Shown here in pieces: positions 48,530 to 57,932 of a DNA stretch of 64,000 bases; within the stretch, counting starts at the first letter, position 1, and every line of letters starts with the position of its first letter. The notes under the pieces are model-generated. The model saw only the letters and a list, made by a program, of their open reading frames with translations, did no database searches and was not told the origin of the DNA. The stretch spans positions 248,001 through 312,000 of the forward strand of contig NZ_NIDE01000008.1 of assembly GCF_002197845.1 (NCBI RefSeq), read 5' to 3'. Position numbers and translations under genes: made by a program. The stretch comes from Fimbriiglobus ruber. Its GTDB lineage: Bacteria; Planctomycetota; Planctomycetia; Gemmatales; Gemmataceae.

Positions 48530-49841
48530 ATGCCGCGCCGTCAGAAGAACCCCCTCCGCCCGCTGACCGCCGAAGAACGGGCGGAACTCACAGCGCTCAG
48601 CCATGCCCACTCGGCCCCGGCCATAGAGGTAACCCGTGCAACGCTTCTTCTGCTCGTGAGTGGTGGGCAAGCGTATCAGTGTGCGGCCGACACGGTCGGT
48701 CGCAAGAGCGGAGATGCAGTCGCCCACTTGGTCGCCCGATTCAACACGGACGGTTTGGCCGCCGTCACGCCCCGACACGGAGGCGGACGGGTATCGATCG
48801 ACGACGCGGACGCCCGGAACCGCATCTTGCGAGAAGCACGGCGAACGCCGACCCCACAACACGATGGGACCGCGACGTGGTCGTTGACCCTGTTGCGTAA
48901 GGCACTGCGGACCGCCCCCGATGGGCTCCCGCGGGTGTCGACGTACACCATCTGGCGGGTTCGGCATGACGCCAAGTTTACCTTCCAGCGAACCCGCACC
49001 TGGTGTCCCACGGGTCAGGCGATCCGTAAACGCAAAGCGGGGGTGGTGACGGTCACCGACCCGGAAACCGAGTCGAAAAAAAAGTGATCGAGGACGCCGA
49101 CACCGTGGGCCAGTCGCTGGGTCTGGAGGTGTGGTGCGAGGACGAGGCCGGCCCGTTCCAGGCGATCCCCCAGCCCGGAGCGTCGTGGCAGCCGGAGGGC
49201 AGTCCCGCGAGACAACCACACGAATACATTCGCAACGGCACCGCCAAGATACTGACACTCTTCCACCCGGCGGATGGGCGGGTCCGGATCCAGGGGACAA
49301 CGACCTGTCCCAATACGGTGTTGCACCCATGGCTGGAGAGGGAGCGGACGGCCATTCTGGCCGCCTTGCCTCCACTGCTGCCGACGGTAGATCCGTCACG
49401 GGCCGCATGGGAACGATGGCTACGAGGGCTCCAGCAGCCGATCACGTTGCCGGCCGTCTTGCCGCCGCTGAGGGTCTTGTTGGTGCTGGACAATTTGGCC
49501 GGCCACAAGAGCGTGGCATTAGTGTTGTGGTTATTCGCTCATGGAATTATGCCCTTGTACACCCCGTCAGCGGATCGTGGCTGAACATGGCCGAGAGTAT
49601 CCGGAGGGTATTAAAAAGTCGCGCCCTGGCCGGTCAAGATCCGACGAGTCCGTCCGAGATCATCCAGTGGTTTGAGGAGGTGGCGGCGCACTGGAACGCG
49701 AACCCGACACCGTTTGTCTGGGGCGGAAAGAGGGCCGCTCGACGGAAGCGACAACGCGACCGCAGTCACAGACTGGGTGGCTCCGGAGCAACGACCCGGC
49801 GGCCACTGCGCAGCCCGAAAGGCCACGCGCGACCCAAGTGA
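48530..49841 (+). pseudogene. IS630-family transposase: programmed -1 site plus a later lesion
   Basis: Frame 1 (48530-49087) encodes the HTH half. It ends with codons AAA AAA AAG TGA. Slipping -1 at A-AAA-AAG continues as [22 protein letters not shown], with the first catalytic Asp in [22 protein letters not shown] (second Asp) follows. Near 49572 the frame must shift again by -1 to reach [17 protein letters not shown], which carries the catalytic Glu. The first shift looks programmed; the second, lacking a slippery sequence, looks like a base deletion that kills the gene. Confidence 0.75.
49078..49087 (+). other. canonical -1 ribosomal frameshift site A_AAA_AAG followed by TGA
   Basis: The heptamer A AAA AAG is in the correct phase (zero-frame codons AAA at 49079 and AAG at 49082). 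It is followed immediately by the zero-frame stop TGA. The -1 frame enters the DDE half of the IS630 transposase. Confidence 0.75.
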
Positions 49842-49848
49842 CCCACTA

Positions 49849-50412
49849 GCTTCAAATCCTTCTGCATGATCCGCACGGACGCCTGCGGGACGTGAAACAG
49901 CAGATCGTCGGGCTTCTTCTTGGTATCCCGAATCCAGTCGGTCAGCTCCTCGGCGAATGCCGGAACGAGCAACAGCCGGGCCTGCTGGCCGTTCTTCGTG
50001 AGCTTGCCGAGGATCTGGAGCCGTGGGAAAGGCTTTCGGTCCAGCTCCAAGTGGCACGGGCGCAGCGAGGCAATTTCCCCGAGGCGAAGCCCGGTGTAGA
50101 CGGCAGTCTTGTACACCAGTGCCCGCTCCCGGCCGACCGCGACCAAGTCGGCCGTAGCGGCATCCCGTTTCTTCTGCGCGCGTTCCCTCTGCCTCACCGT
50201 TGGGGCGACCTCGGTCCCGAACCGCTCGTGGAAGGCGACCAGCGGTCGGGCCCGGGCAGCGTCGAGTAGCTTCTGAATTTGGTGGACCGAGAGCGCTCGC
50301 CTCTCCTTCGTCTTCTTTCCCCCGGTTGGCACGTCCACCCGGTCGAGGGGGTTCACGGTGATGCGGTCCTTCTTGAGAAGCCACGCGACCCAGATCGAGA
50401 TCGCTGACAAGT
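49849..50412 (-). pseudogene. tyrosine recombinase (integrase), C-terminal fragment
   Basis: This is the third piece of the split recombinase gene. It opens with HLSAISIWVAWLLKKDRITV, the end of the core-binding domain. The catalytic-domain start LSVHQIQKLLDAARARPLV follows, then TGLRLGEIASLRPCHLELD with the first catalytic Arg. It ends at IMQKDLKL against the IS630. The expected H-x-x-R and Tyr boxes do not continue beyond the IS630: the left flank would read GHTCPSHPPV and stop. The catalytic end is therefore lost. Confidence 0.85.
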
Positions 50413-50470
50413 GCTTTTTCGGCCTGGTTCAAAGCCGGGTAACACTCCGGCCGAGGTGATGTTAACAAAA

Positions 50471-50531
50471 ATGCCTGTTTCCCCCAGACTGGTGGTTATC
50501 ACAGCCCCAGTATCATGGAAGAAACAGGCAT
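50471..50531 (+). promoter_or_regulatory. inverted repeat enclosing the transposase start codon
   Basis: ATGCCTGTTTC (50471-50481) pairs perfectly with GAAACAGGCAT (50521-50531). The second arm overlaps codons 3-6 of the transposase, whose ATG is at 50515. Transcripts entering from outside could fold and mask translation initiation, as known for some IS elements. This role is inferred. Confidence 0.45.
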
Positions 50532-52047
50532 GTGTCTTTCTACCACTCCGTCCGGTCCTGCCCACCCTCACGCGCCGCACGCCTGCCCGGCTCACACACT
50601 CAGCCCCGCGCAACGCCAGCGGATCGCGGTCCAGGCCCTCGCCGGAACCGTCCCGATCACCGAACTGGCCGACCAGCACGACGTCAGTCGTCGGTTCGTC
50701 TACCGGCAGCAAGCCCTCGCGGACCGCGCGTTGGCCGACGCGTTCGATCCGCCGGTGGCCGACACCGCGGTCTTGTTTCACCTCCCGGTTACCCCACACT
50801 GGATTCACCAGTTGGTCCTCGGGTTGGTCCTCATCGGGCACTGCCCCCTCCGCGGGGTCGTCGAGATCTGTCGCGACCTATTCGACTACGACCTCTCCCT
50901 CGGGACCGTCCACAACCTCGTCCGGAAGGCCGTCGCCCCGGCGCGGGCCGCGAACGCCCGGACGGATCTCGGCCCGGTCCGCGTCGGGGCCCACGACGAG
51001 ATCTTCCAGAACGGCCGCCCGGTCCTCGTCGGGGTCGATACCCGGTCCACCTACTGCTATCTGCTGAGCCTGGAAGATCATCGGGATGCGGACACGTGGG
51101 GCACCCGGTTACTGGAACTGAAGGACCGGGGGTTGGCCCCCGATGCGGTCGTCGCCGACGCCGGCCGGGGGTTGCGGGCCGGGTTGGCAGTGGCTCTCCC
51201 CGAGGTGCCCTGCCGGAGCGACGTGTTCCACGCCGTGCACGCGGTCCACGCGGTCGTCCAACGCCTGGAGAACCGGGCGTATCGGGCTCTCGACGCGTGT
51301 GACCGCCTGCGACACCAGGTCGCCCGCCGCGTTCGCCGGGGCCAGCCGAGCGACCCCGCCCTGGACGCCCGTCTCGCCCGGGCGGCCGACGACGAAGCCC
51401 GGGCGATTGCACGGGCCGATCAGGTCGCCCTGTTGGCCCAGTGGCTCCGCCACGATGTCCTGGCGTTAGCCGGTCCGTCGCACCCCGACCGCCTCGCCCT
51501 GTTCGAGTTCGTCCGGACCGAACTCGACGCCCGGATGCCGGCGGCCCCGGATCTCCTCGGCCTGTTGGTCCGCTACCTCCGCGGGCAACGCGACGACCTG
51601 CTCGCCTTTGCCGCCGAACTCGACGACGCCTTCGCTGCCCTGGCCGACCCACTCGATCTCGATCCGGGAGTGGTCCGCGAGTTATTCGCGGTCACCGGCC
51701 TTCCGGACGACGACCGGCGGCGGTGGCCGCGGGAGACCGTCCTGCGGGCCACACGGGGCGAGCATTACTACCCCCTGGCCCACGCGGTCGACGGAATCCG
51801 CCGACGGACGGTTCGGGCGAGTTCCTTGGCCGAGAACCTCAACAGCCGCTTGCGGGGGTACTTCTTCCTCCGTCGACAACTGGGCCACGAGTACTTGGCT
51901 CTGCTCCAATTCTTCCTCAACCACCGCCGGTTCGTGCGCAGTACGCGAGCCGAGCGGGCGGGTCACAGTCCGGCCGAAGTGCTGACCGGACAACCTCACC
52001 CGCACTGGCTCGAATTGCTCGGGTTCACCCGGTTCTCGCGGACTTAA
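50515..52047 (+). CDS. transposase, DDE-like, family not identified
   Basis: This intact 510-residue protein is the only gene of the element. The N-terminus is Cys/His rich (MCLSTTPSG..PHACPAH), then an HTH segment (ITELADQHDVSRRFVYRQQA, about 55-75). Acidic candidates for a DDE core are VLVGVDTRSTYCYLL (about 180), DAVVADAGRGLRAGLA (about 220) and ASSLAENLNSRLRGYFFLRR (about 440-460). The long helical insertion between the second Asp and Glu resembles IS66 or ISL3 organisation, but no family was recognised with confidence. Its frame is undamaged, so it is probably a recent arrival. Confidence 0.75.
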   Translation: MEETGMCLSTTPSGPAHPHAPHACPAHTLSPAQRQRIAVQALAGTVPITELADQHDVSRRFVYRQQALADRALADAFDPPVADTAVLFHLPVTPHWIHQLVLGLVLIGHCPLRGVVEICRDLFDYDLSLGTVHNLVRKAVAPARAANARTDLGPVRVGAHDEIFQNGRPVLVGVDTRSTYCYLLSLEDHRDADTWGTRLLELKDRGLAPDAVVADAGRGLRAGLAVALPEVPCRSDVFHAVHAVHAVVQRLENRAYRALDACDRLRHQVARRVRRGQPSDPALDARLARAADDEARAIARADQVALLAQWLRHDVLALAGPSHPDRLALFEFVRTELDARMPAAPDLLGLLVRYLRGQRDDLLAFAAELDDAFAALADPLDLDPGVVRELFAVTGLPDDDRRRWPRETVLRATRGEHYYPLAHAVDGIRRRTVRASSLAENLNSRLRGYFFLRRQLGHEYLALLQFFLNHRRFVRSTRAERAGHSPAEVLTGQPHPHWLELLGFTRFSRT

Positions 52048-52153
52048 CGCGTCAACCGATCACGACTCAGACATCCCTTCGCAAGGAAGGCCCGCTGAAG
52101 GTCTGTACCGAGGGTGAAGTGTGACCCCAAAAAAGACTTTTTTGAACCAAGCC

Positions 52154-52319
52154 GCTTTTTCTTATTCCCGGCCGATCCTCCGATACCGGAGAGGTAACGG
52201 TCCACCGCTGCGTGAGTGACTTCCGAGAGCGAGCGGAGGTTGTCGGTGAAAGCCCGAAGGATCGATTCCTTCCGGTCCTTGTCCTTCTCCGACTTCCCTT
52301 TCGACCGCATCACGGGGAG
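52154..52319 (-). pseudogene. tyrosine recombinase, middle fragment (core-binding domain)
   Basis: These 55 codons read LPVMRSKGKSEKDKDRKESI, LRAFTDNLRSLSEVTHAAVD and RYLSGIGGSAGNKKK. Joined to the fragments on either side after removing one target duplication each, they form one uninterrupted frame. This is the core-binding (SAM-like) region of a phage-type integrase. Confidence 0.85.
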
Positions 52320-52327
52320 GAATTCTT

Positions 52328-54230
52328 GTAACTTCTCAATAACCCCGCGGGCGTCGGCATCGCGCGCGGGTGCCCCGCCGAACAGGAAGTTCGGTGGCGT
52401 CGAGAGCTTGAATAGAAGTCTATATCGTTGCGGAACCGGCCGCTCTCTGGCGGACCAACTCCGATAAAGGAAGTAACTCTCCCGCCTTCAGGATTCGATC
52501 CTGAAGGTAGGACGTAAAGCGAACTCCCAGCTTCTTGCACGTCGACTTCAAACTCAAAAACGTATCCCGGCAACGCTTGCCCAACTCGCCACGCGTGCCG
52601 GCACTGATCTTCCGCTTCGTCGCCCAGTCCCGAAAATCACGCTCGGCCGTGTTGGTGTGCAGCGGCAGGTCCGGACGATCCAGAACCCGTAACAAGTCCG
52701 CTTTCTTGCCCGCCATACGCTGCAACGCCGCGTTCAACTCCGGCCAGATGGTCGTGCGGCCGACGATGGCATCGAAACGCGCTCGCAGCAACTCGGCCTG
52801 GCTCGGCGTCGGCGCCAAACGATACGCCTTCAAGTCGGCGTACAGTTGCCAGACCGCCGTCAACACCTCTTCCATCGCTTGACATTGCTCACGGCCACAC
52901 GGCGTCAACTTGGCCAGATTGCGTTCCTGGTGAATCCAGCACAAGCCATGAACGAACAGGGCATAAATCGCCGAGCCATCGCTGACGAGGCCCAAGTTCG
53001 GCGATAGGCCGTGAGCAATCGCGCTGCCCAGCAACGCCGCCTCCGTCATCGTTTGACGATGCTTCGCGTTGTCGATTCCCAGGCCATCCAAATGCTGATT
53101 CCAGGCCGACACATCCGCGAACGTCCGTGTCACGAACGGACGCTCCCCCACGTCGCCGGTCGACACCTCGGCTTGCAACAACGGCCAGATTTTGGCAGGC
53201 AACCCCTGTCGCGTCAGGTAGGCCCAGGCATGCTCGTTCAGCACATAATCGATCCGACCGCAACGCAGCACATCCAGGAATTTGCTCCGCTCTTTCGTGT
53301 CGCTGCTGTGGAAGGACGTGAAGAATTCATTGCAAATGCACAGACACGAACCGTAACGTCCCTGGTGGGGAGCCCCCGAATCGTCCACGTTCAGGCAGGT
53401 GAAAACCTGCAAGGCCGTCGGCAACAAGGCGTCCTTCTCTGCGTGAAACGCCGCGTGATTCTCGGTCAACATGTTGTTGACTTGGCCCGCGGAAATGTCG
53501 ACGCCGTAATCCCGCAATTCTTCGAGAAGGCGACTCTGGGGAACGTGGGCCGCGTAATGCTGTTGCAACACGAAACCAAGCAATCCGGGACCGAAATGCC
53601 CGCGAATTCCCGCCGGCAGTTCGCCACGAATCCACTCCCCCGTCGGCGCCTGCCAGGTTTCCAACCAATACCGCGTGTTGTGTGTTTTGATCACCAGATC
53701 CTGCACGACGAACGCATCGCGACGCAACAACTTCGCGTCGGGCGGCAACGGTTTCGGCGTGACCGGAACCTCGGCGTGAATCGGCAGATCGTGGGTCTTC
53801 GAACGCTTCTGCGAACCGGGCCTCTTGCCATCGGGCAATGGAGGAGTGAAGGGCTTGCTTAACTTGCTGGGCTTGCTGTTGGACGCGGGTTTCTTCGGAC
53901 CTCCCTTGAGTTGTGTGATCTCTCCCGTGAGTTGCGTAAGTTCGGTTTCGAGATCCGCAATGCGTTGGGAGTACTCTTCGATCACCTTCAGCAAGAGAAG
54001 CACGAGAGGGGTTCTGTCGTCGTCGCGGATGCCCGCGATGACTTCTGGCCATGACGCCGCCGCGGGTGTTGCCACCTCCCGGCCGGAGTCGTTGCCGTCA
54101 GTACTCGCGGAAAGGTTCATGCGGCCAACATAAGAAACCCCCCTTCGATCAGCTGCGCCACGGACCCGGAATTTCTAAACGCAAGCACCCCCTGCTCGGC
54201 GACCGTCGCAGGAAATTATTGAGAAGTTAC
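52328..54230. mobile_element. IS66-family insertion sequence (1903 bp) with 8-bp target duplication
   Basis: The ends carry GTAACTTCTCAATAA (52328) and its inverse (to 54230), beginning with the IS66-typical GTAA, followed by a weaker match. GAATTCTT flanks both sides (52320-52327 and 54231-54238). Excision in silico rejoins the recombinase frame EHLEEF-LPVMRSKG. Confidence 0.93.
52420..54120 (-). CDS. IS66-family transposase
   Basis: This is an intact 566-residue transposase. An N-terminal coiled coil (LLLKVIEEYSQRIADLETEL) precedes a Lys/Pro-rich linker. The central catalytic domain includes FTCLNVDDSGAPHQGRYGS (Asp), NLGLVSDGSAIYALF (Asp) and the C-terminal HTNTAERDFRDWATKRKISA (Glu), the last strongly IS66-like. 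The accessory genes tnpA/tnpB common in IS66 elements are absent, as in the single-gene subgroup. Confidence 0.85.
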   Translation of the reverse strand: MNLSASTDGNDSGREVATPAAASWPEVIAGIRDDDRTPLVLLLLKVIEEYSQRIADLETELTQLTGEITQLKGGPKKPASNSKPSKLSKPFTPPLPDGKRPGSQKRSKTHDLPIHAEVPVTPKPLPPDAKLLRRDAFVVQDLVIKTHNTRYWLETWQAPTGEWIRGELPAGIRGHFGPGLLGFVLQQHYAAHVPQSRLLEELRDYGVDISAGQVNNMLTENHAAFHAEKDALLPTALQVFTCLNVDDSGAPHQGRYGSCLCICNEFFTSFHSSDTKERSKFLDVLRCGRIDYVLNEHAWAYLTRQGLPAKIWPLLQAEVSTGDVGERPFVTRTFADVSAWNQHLDGLGIDNAKHRQTMTEAALLGSAIAHGLSPNLGLVSDGSAIYALFVHGLCWIHQERNLAKLTPCGREQCQAMEEVLTAVWQLYADLKAYRLAPTPSQAELLRARFDAIVGRTTIWPELNAALQRMAGKKADLLRVLDRPDLPLHTNTAERDFRDWATKRKISAGTRGELGKRCRDTFLSLKSTCKKLGVRFTSYLQDRILKAGELLPLSELVRQRAAGSATI

Positions 54231-54518
54231 GAATTCTTCGAGGTGCTCGATCAGGTTGCGGTCTTCGTGGACCTGACGGGGGTTGAGGAGTCCGGCCTTC
54301 GCTCGGTCTTTCGTGCGCATCAGGTCGGTCATCATCGCCTGGGCAGCTTCCTTGTCCGTGCAGAGAGGAACACGGCGTTGCCGTTTGCCATCCCGCCAGC
54401 AGGCGTACCACTTTGACGACTCCTCGATGTGCTTTTTCGCACCCGGCGTCCCGGCTTTTACCCGTTTTCCGTCCGCGTCGTGCCAGAAAACGAAGGTGAT
54501 TTTCTGCAGGCTCGCCAT
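54231..54518 (-). pseudogene. tyrosine recombinase, N-terminal fragment
   Basis: Ninety-six codons from the ATG at 54518 (MASLQKITFVFWHDADGKRV), preceded by GGGGTGACAC, encode the N-terminal arm-binding region of an integrase (VPLCTDKEAAQAMMTDLMRT, NLIEHLEEF). The present frame continues four codons into the IS66 end and stops at 54216. It is the first of three pieces of one gene. Confidence 0.85.
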
Positions 54519-54549
54519 GTGTCACCCCGCGTATGTAACCCGGTATGTA

Positions 54550-55727
54550 TACTTTACGCGTCCAGGAGTGACACATTGTCCCACGTCTGGAATTTGTGGG
54601 TCATCAGGGTCGCCAGTTTCTCTCGGTGTTTCGTCGGCAGATCCGCCAAGCAATGGTCGATGGCCTCCTGGAACTTCTTGAAGTCCTGATGGTGGCGGCT
54701 GTTCAACGCCTCCTTCTTCACGAACTTCCAGAGTCGCTCGATCAAGTTCAGGTTCGGCGAATACGACGGCAGGAACAACAACTCGATCCCGAGTGCCTTG
54801 GCCGTGTGCTCCACCAGCGCGCACCGCTGGTAGCGGGCGTTGTCGAGTACCAGCGTGATCGGCAATGACCCACCGAGGGCCGCGATCTTGCGGAGCAACG
54901 CACACACCGAGGTGGCCGTGATGTACGTCGTGTTGATTTCTGTCACCAGCTCGTGCGTGACCGCGTTCAGCGCACCCAGCACGTTGTACCTCTGCCGTCC
55001 CGACGCGGCCCGGACATGTAACCGGACGAAGCACCACACCCACCCCAGGAACGACGCCAAGACGAAGTGCGACGCGTCCACGAAGTACACCGTCCGCTTA
55101 CCGTCGCGGGCTTCCGCCAACTTCGGTTCCAGTTCCGTCTTTTAAAAAATCCGCCTGCGTGCGGGCGTGTTCGTCGACCGTTTTCTTGGGCGGCACCGGG
55201 ATGGGTGCCACCTTCAGGCATTTCATCCCCAGATCCTCTTTCAAGAACTGGCGCACCCGCGACGCCTTGCGTCGGACGCCCGTCAGGTCCTCGATCCGCC
55301 GCGCCGCCTCGTGGGCCGTGTGCGGCGGGTGCCGGCGAAACGCGTCTTCGATCGTCCCGTGATGCGGTGTCAGCGCACTGGGTTGGCCCTTCCAGCCGAA
55401 CGATCGGACCCCATCCAGACCCTTCGCCGCATAGATCCGCAGGGTCCGCTGCACCGTGGAGCGCGACACGTTGGCCAACTCCGCGATCCGACTGTGCGTC
55501 ACGTTCCGGGTCTTGAGCCAGAGAATCTCCATCCGCTCTTGGACACGCGGGTCCGGGTGCCGATAGCGCGCGTCCGCGATCGCTTGGACCACGGGTTCGG
55601 GAAACGAATATTGGGGACGCATCCTTGCCCTCCCGCAGACGGATCGGTGAAGGATCTATCCTCCGCTATCCAGGCCTGGTTGCTCAAGGCCGACTTGTGT
55701 CACTTCAGGCGAGTCCGAGAATAACAC
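54550..55727. mobile_element. IS630-family insertion sequence (approximate ends)
   Basis: It carries the two-frame transposase at 54554-55622. Imperfect inverted repeats around AGTGACACA (54565-54575 inward, and its inverse near 55697-55707) extend outward with mismatches. The exact ends and the TA duplication could not be fixed. It sits just upstream of the recombinase start. Confidence 0.6.
54554..55622 (-). pseudogene. IS630-family transposase in two frames
   Basis: The upstream frame (55622 to about 55145) encodes the HTH half (ELANVSRSTVQRTLRIYAAK). The downstream frame encodes the DDE half: VYFVDASHFVLASFLG (Asp), LVLDNARYQRC (Asp) and SPNLNLIERLWKFVKKEAL (Glu). The join lies at GATTTTTTAAAAGACGGAAC near 55140 and needs a +1 shift, consistent with one extra base (QADFLK-ELEPKLAEAR). 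The run of T and A also allows slippage, so activity is uncertain. Confidence 0.75.
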
Positions 55728-56037
55728 TATTCGGCTTTTCATGACTTTGCAAGGCCCGTTGTGTCTCGCTATGGCGGCGGGAAAAAGCGGTCAGGAAACG
55801 CAAAAACCCCCGGTTTCCCAGAGGTTTCGTCGCTTTTCACCATCATTTCAGCGGAGAGGGCGGGATTCTCTGCCGCAAGTCTGTCGCCAGTGCCAATTCG
55901 TAGCAACTTCCTAAAAAATAAGGCGTCTGTGTGGGTTGGTCAAGATTTGGCTTATTGCATCAACGCCATTTCCATGAATGCAGACCGCCACAAAACTGCC
56001 ACAAGATTGAAAATATAAAAGTGCTCTAGAGCCAACC
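55728..56037. other. gene-free stretch with a tRNA 3'-end-like sequence
   Basis: No gene is supported. GCGGAGAGGGCGGGATTC at 55851-55868 is the inverse of a typical tRNA 3' half (T-loop start plus an acceptor like that of tRNA-Ser), and similarity then stops abruptly. It may be an attachment-site remnant of the element that carried the nearby recombinase. Confidence 0.4.
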
Positions 56038-56690
56038 TCAAGTAATCGTAGCGGGGTATCCGCAATGTCGCAGGTATCTCATACACTCGTCTGCGGGAAA
56101 GCGGTCGAGTAATTTGCCGATCGCTTTCCACAGGCCTTCGACGGTTCGTTCGGCGGCGGTTCGCACCAATCGCTTCAGTTTCGAGAACGCATTTTCGATG
56201 GGATTGAAGTCCGGGCTATACGGGGGCAGGTAGAGATAGGAGATGTGACACGCTTTCAGGGTCGCCTGAACCCCGCGATTTTGTGTGCAGAGAGGTTGTC
56301 GAGGATCAACACGTCGCCCGGACGTGTCTCCTTCGCGAGCACTTGGGTGATGTAAGCGGTAAAGGTGGCCGCCGTCATGGCGCCATCGAGCACCATTGGG
56401 GCAATGAACCCGTGGGCGGTAAGTCCGCCCACGAAGGTCGTCATTTTCCAGTGGCCGTGGGGGACGGCGGCAGACAGACGCTGACCAGATGGGGCATAAC
56501 CGTAGAGGCGAGCCACGTGGGTCGAGAATCCGGTCTCGTCGAGAAAAATCAGGCGCTCAGCGGCCTGCTCGCGAACGGTCGCTGGCCACTGTTCGCGGGC
56601 GGCTTTGACATCGTCGCGTTCGCGTTCGGTCGCGTGGAGTGTCTTTTTTTCTAGGATCAGTAGTTTCCATTTTTTGTCACGACGCATGTG
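56038..56690 (-). pseudogene. IS630-family transposase, 5'-truncated and frameshifted
   Basis: The sequence begins inside the protein (LLILEKKTLHATERERDDVK) and keeps LIFLDETGFSTHVARLYGY (Asp) and VLILDNLSAHKIAG (Asp). Near 56265 a G-run has lost one base; the other frame continues as ISYLYLPPYSPDFNPIENAF (Glu) and ends CGYPATIT. The HTH half is missing where the ISH3-like transposase gene abuts it. Confidence 0.78.
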
Positions 56691-57857
56691 ATGGTGGGTT
56701 TGGATGTTGCGACTGCTGGAACAGGTACTCGCTGAAGTCATCGAGGATATCCTGATACCGCGGGGTGTGGATGCCGCGACCGGTCGGTTTGCCTTCCGGC
56801 CATGCGTCTTTGACGGACGGGCGGTCCCGACCAGCCATTGCCACACGTTCCGCAAGAACAGCGACAGCCCGACCAGCAACAACCGGTACAGTGGATCCCG
56901 TGAGGAGGTCCGAGCCCGGGAGTGGTTCAACTGGCGGTAGCTGGCTTCGATCCCGAACCGCGTCCGATACGTCTCGCGGACATCGACCGGAGACAATCGC
57001 ACCTTCCAGGTCGCGAAGAACAGCTTCTTCGTGTGCCGCGTCTTCGTGCGGTGGCGGCGATACGACTTGTACGTCACGACCAACCGGATGTCGACCGCGT
57101 CCTTCCCCGCCCGGTGGGTGTACGGGTACGAGCCCGCCTTCCAGTTCCGGCACGCGCGCATCCCCTTGGCCTTGCGGCCCCGCTTGGGTTTGCGGCCCCG
57201 CATGACCACCGGGATGATGAACGGGAGATTGTGATCCTGGAGCCACGCCATCACCGGCACGGTGAAGAAGTAGCGGTCGAGGAGAGCCGTCTTGCACACA
57301 ATCCCGCTGGCCGCCACCTCGGCCCACAGGCGCTCGAGAACGTCGGTCGGCGTCTCCTTGGCGCGGACCCAGGTCAGGGCCAACGTGTACCGCCAACCGG
57401 CGACGACGACACACACGGTGGCATACGTATGGAACTTGGTGGTCCCGCGGTCGGGTTTGCCGCGGCGGAGTTGGCGGGCACTTTTTTTTGGGGCGCCGTA
57501 GTACGGGATGGCATGGTAATCGACCGCCAGGGTGACCGCCCGACCGGCCAATCGGGGCAACAGGGCGGGGAGCCGAAGCAACCGGTTGAGTCGTCGTTCG
57601 AGAGCCGGTACCTGCCGGGGCAGGTGGACCCGGAGGAGGTTCCAGAACGTCTGGTCGTGGGTTCCGGGGTACAGTCGGTGGACGGCACGGGATAACGACG
57701 CGGTGCGAGCCGCCGCCCACACCAGGACCGTCCAGAGCATGGCGGCCGTGCAGACCACCGCATCACCGAACGCGAAAACGGTTTGGCAATGCTCGGCGGC
57801 GGCCGCGAACACCTCGTTGGGGATGACACGAGGCGACAACCGGGTATACACTCCCAT
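56677..57857 (-). pseudogene. ISH3/IS4-like transposase
   Basis: The start is placed at the ATG at 57857 (MGVYTRLSPRVIPNEVF), with GGAAGGAG upstream. DDE blocks are VTLAVDYHAIPYYGAPKK (Asp), KTALLDRYFFTVPVMAWL (Asp) and YRTRFGIEASYRQLNHSRA (Glu). After RNVWQWL the natural C-terminus is unclear. One frame fuses into the adjacent IS630 remnant. Another ends at 56677 with DILDDFSEYLFQQSQHP. A late frameshift or a chimeric end is likely; the catalytic region is intact. Confidence 0.65.
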
Positions 57858-57932
57858 GGAACACGGGCTCCTTCCGTGGAGGGTGATTGCGTGACACAAC
57901 CCCTTTACCGAACGGAGCCTGTGTTCCCTAGC

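Larger units (their letters stand above)
48459..49846. mobile_element. IS630-family insertion sequence (~1.39 kb) with TA target duplication
   Basis: The terminal repeats GTGGGTCACTTGGGTCG (48459) and its exact inverse (ending 49846) are flanked by TA on both sides (48457-48458, 49847-49848). The insertion ends the recombinase remnant at its Leu-Lys-Leu codons. The transposase gene spans 48530-49841, so its stop lies inside the right terminal repeat. Confidence 0.88.
50421..52153. mobile_element. unassigned insertion sequence (1733 bp) with 8-bp target duplication
   Basis: The terminal repeats GGCCTGGTTCAAA (50421) and GGCTTGGTTCAAA (inverse, ending 52153) differ at one base. GCTTTTTC occurs directly outside both ends (50413-50420 and 52154-52161). 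Removing the element and one duplication restores the recombinase frame exactly (GNKKK-HLSAIS), which confirms the boundaries. Confidence 0.92.

Noticed and set aside
52044-52313. Independent small gene between two ISs
   Set aside because: It is the middle piece of the recombinase read through into IS sequence; the target duplications show it was never a separate gene.
55761-56018. 85-codon plus-strand frame
   Set aside because: Its SAERAGF segment is the translated tRNA 3'-end scrap; nothing else in it resembles a protein family.
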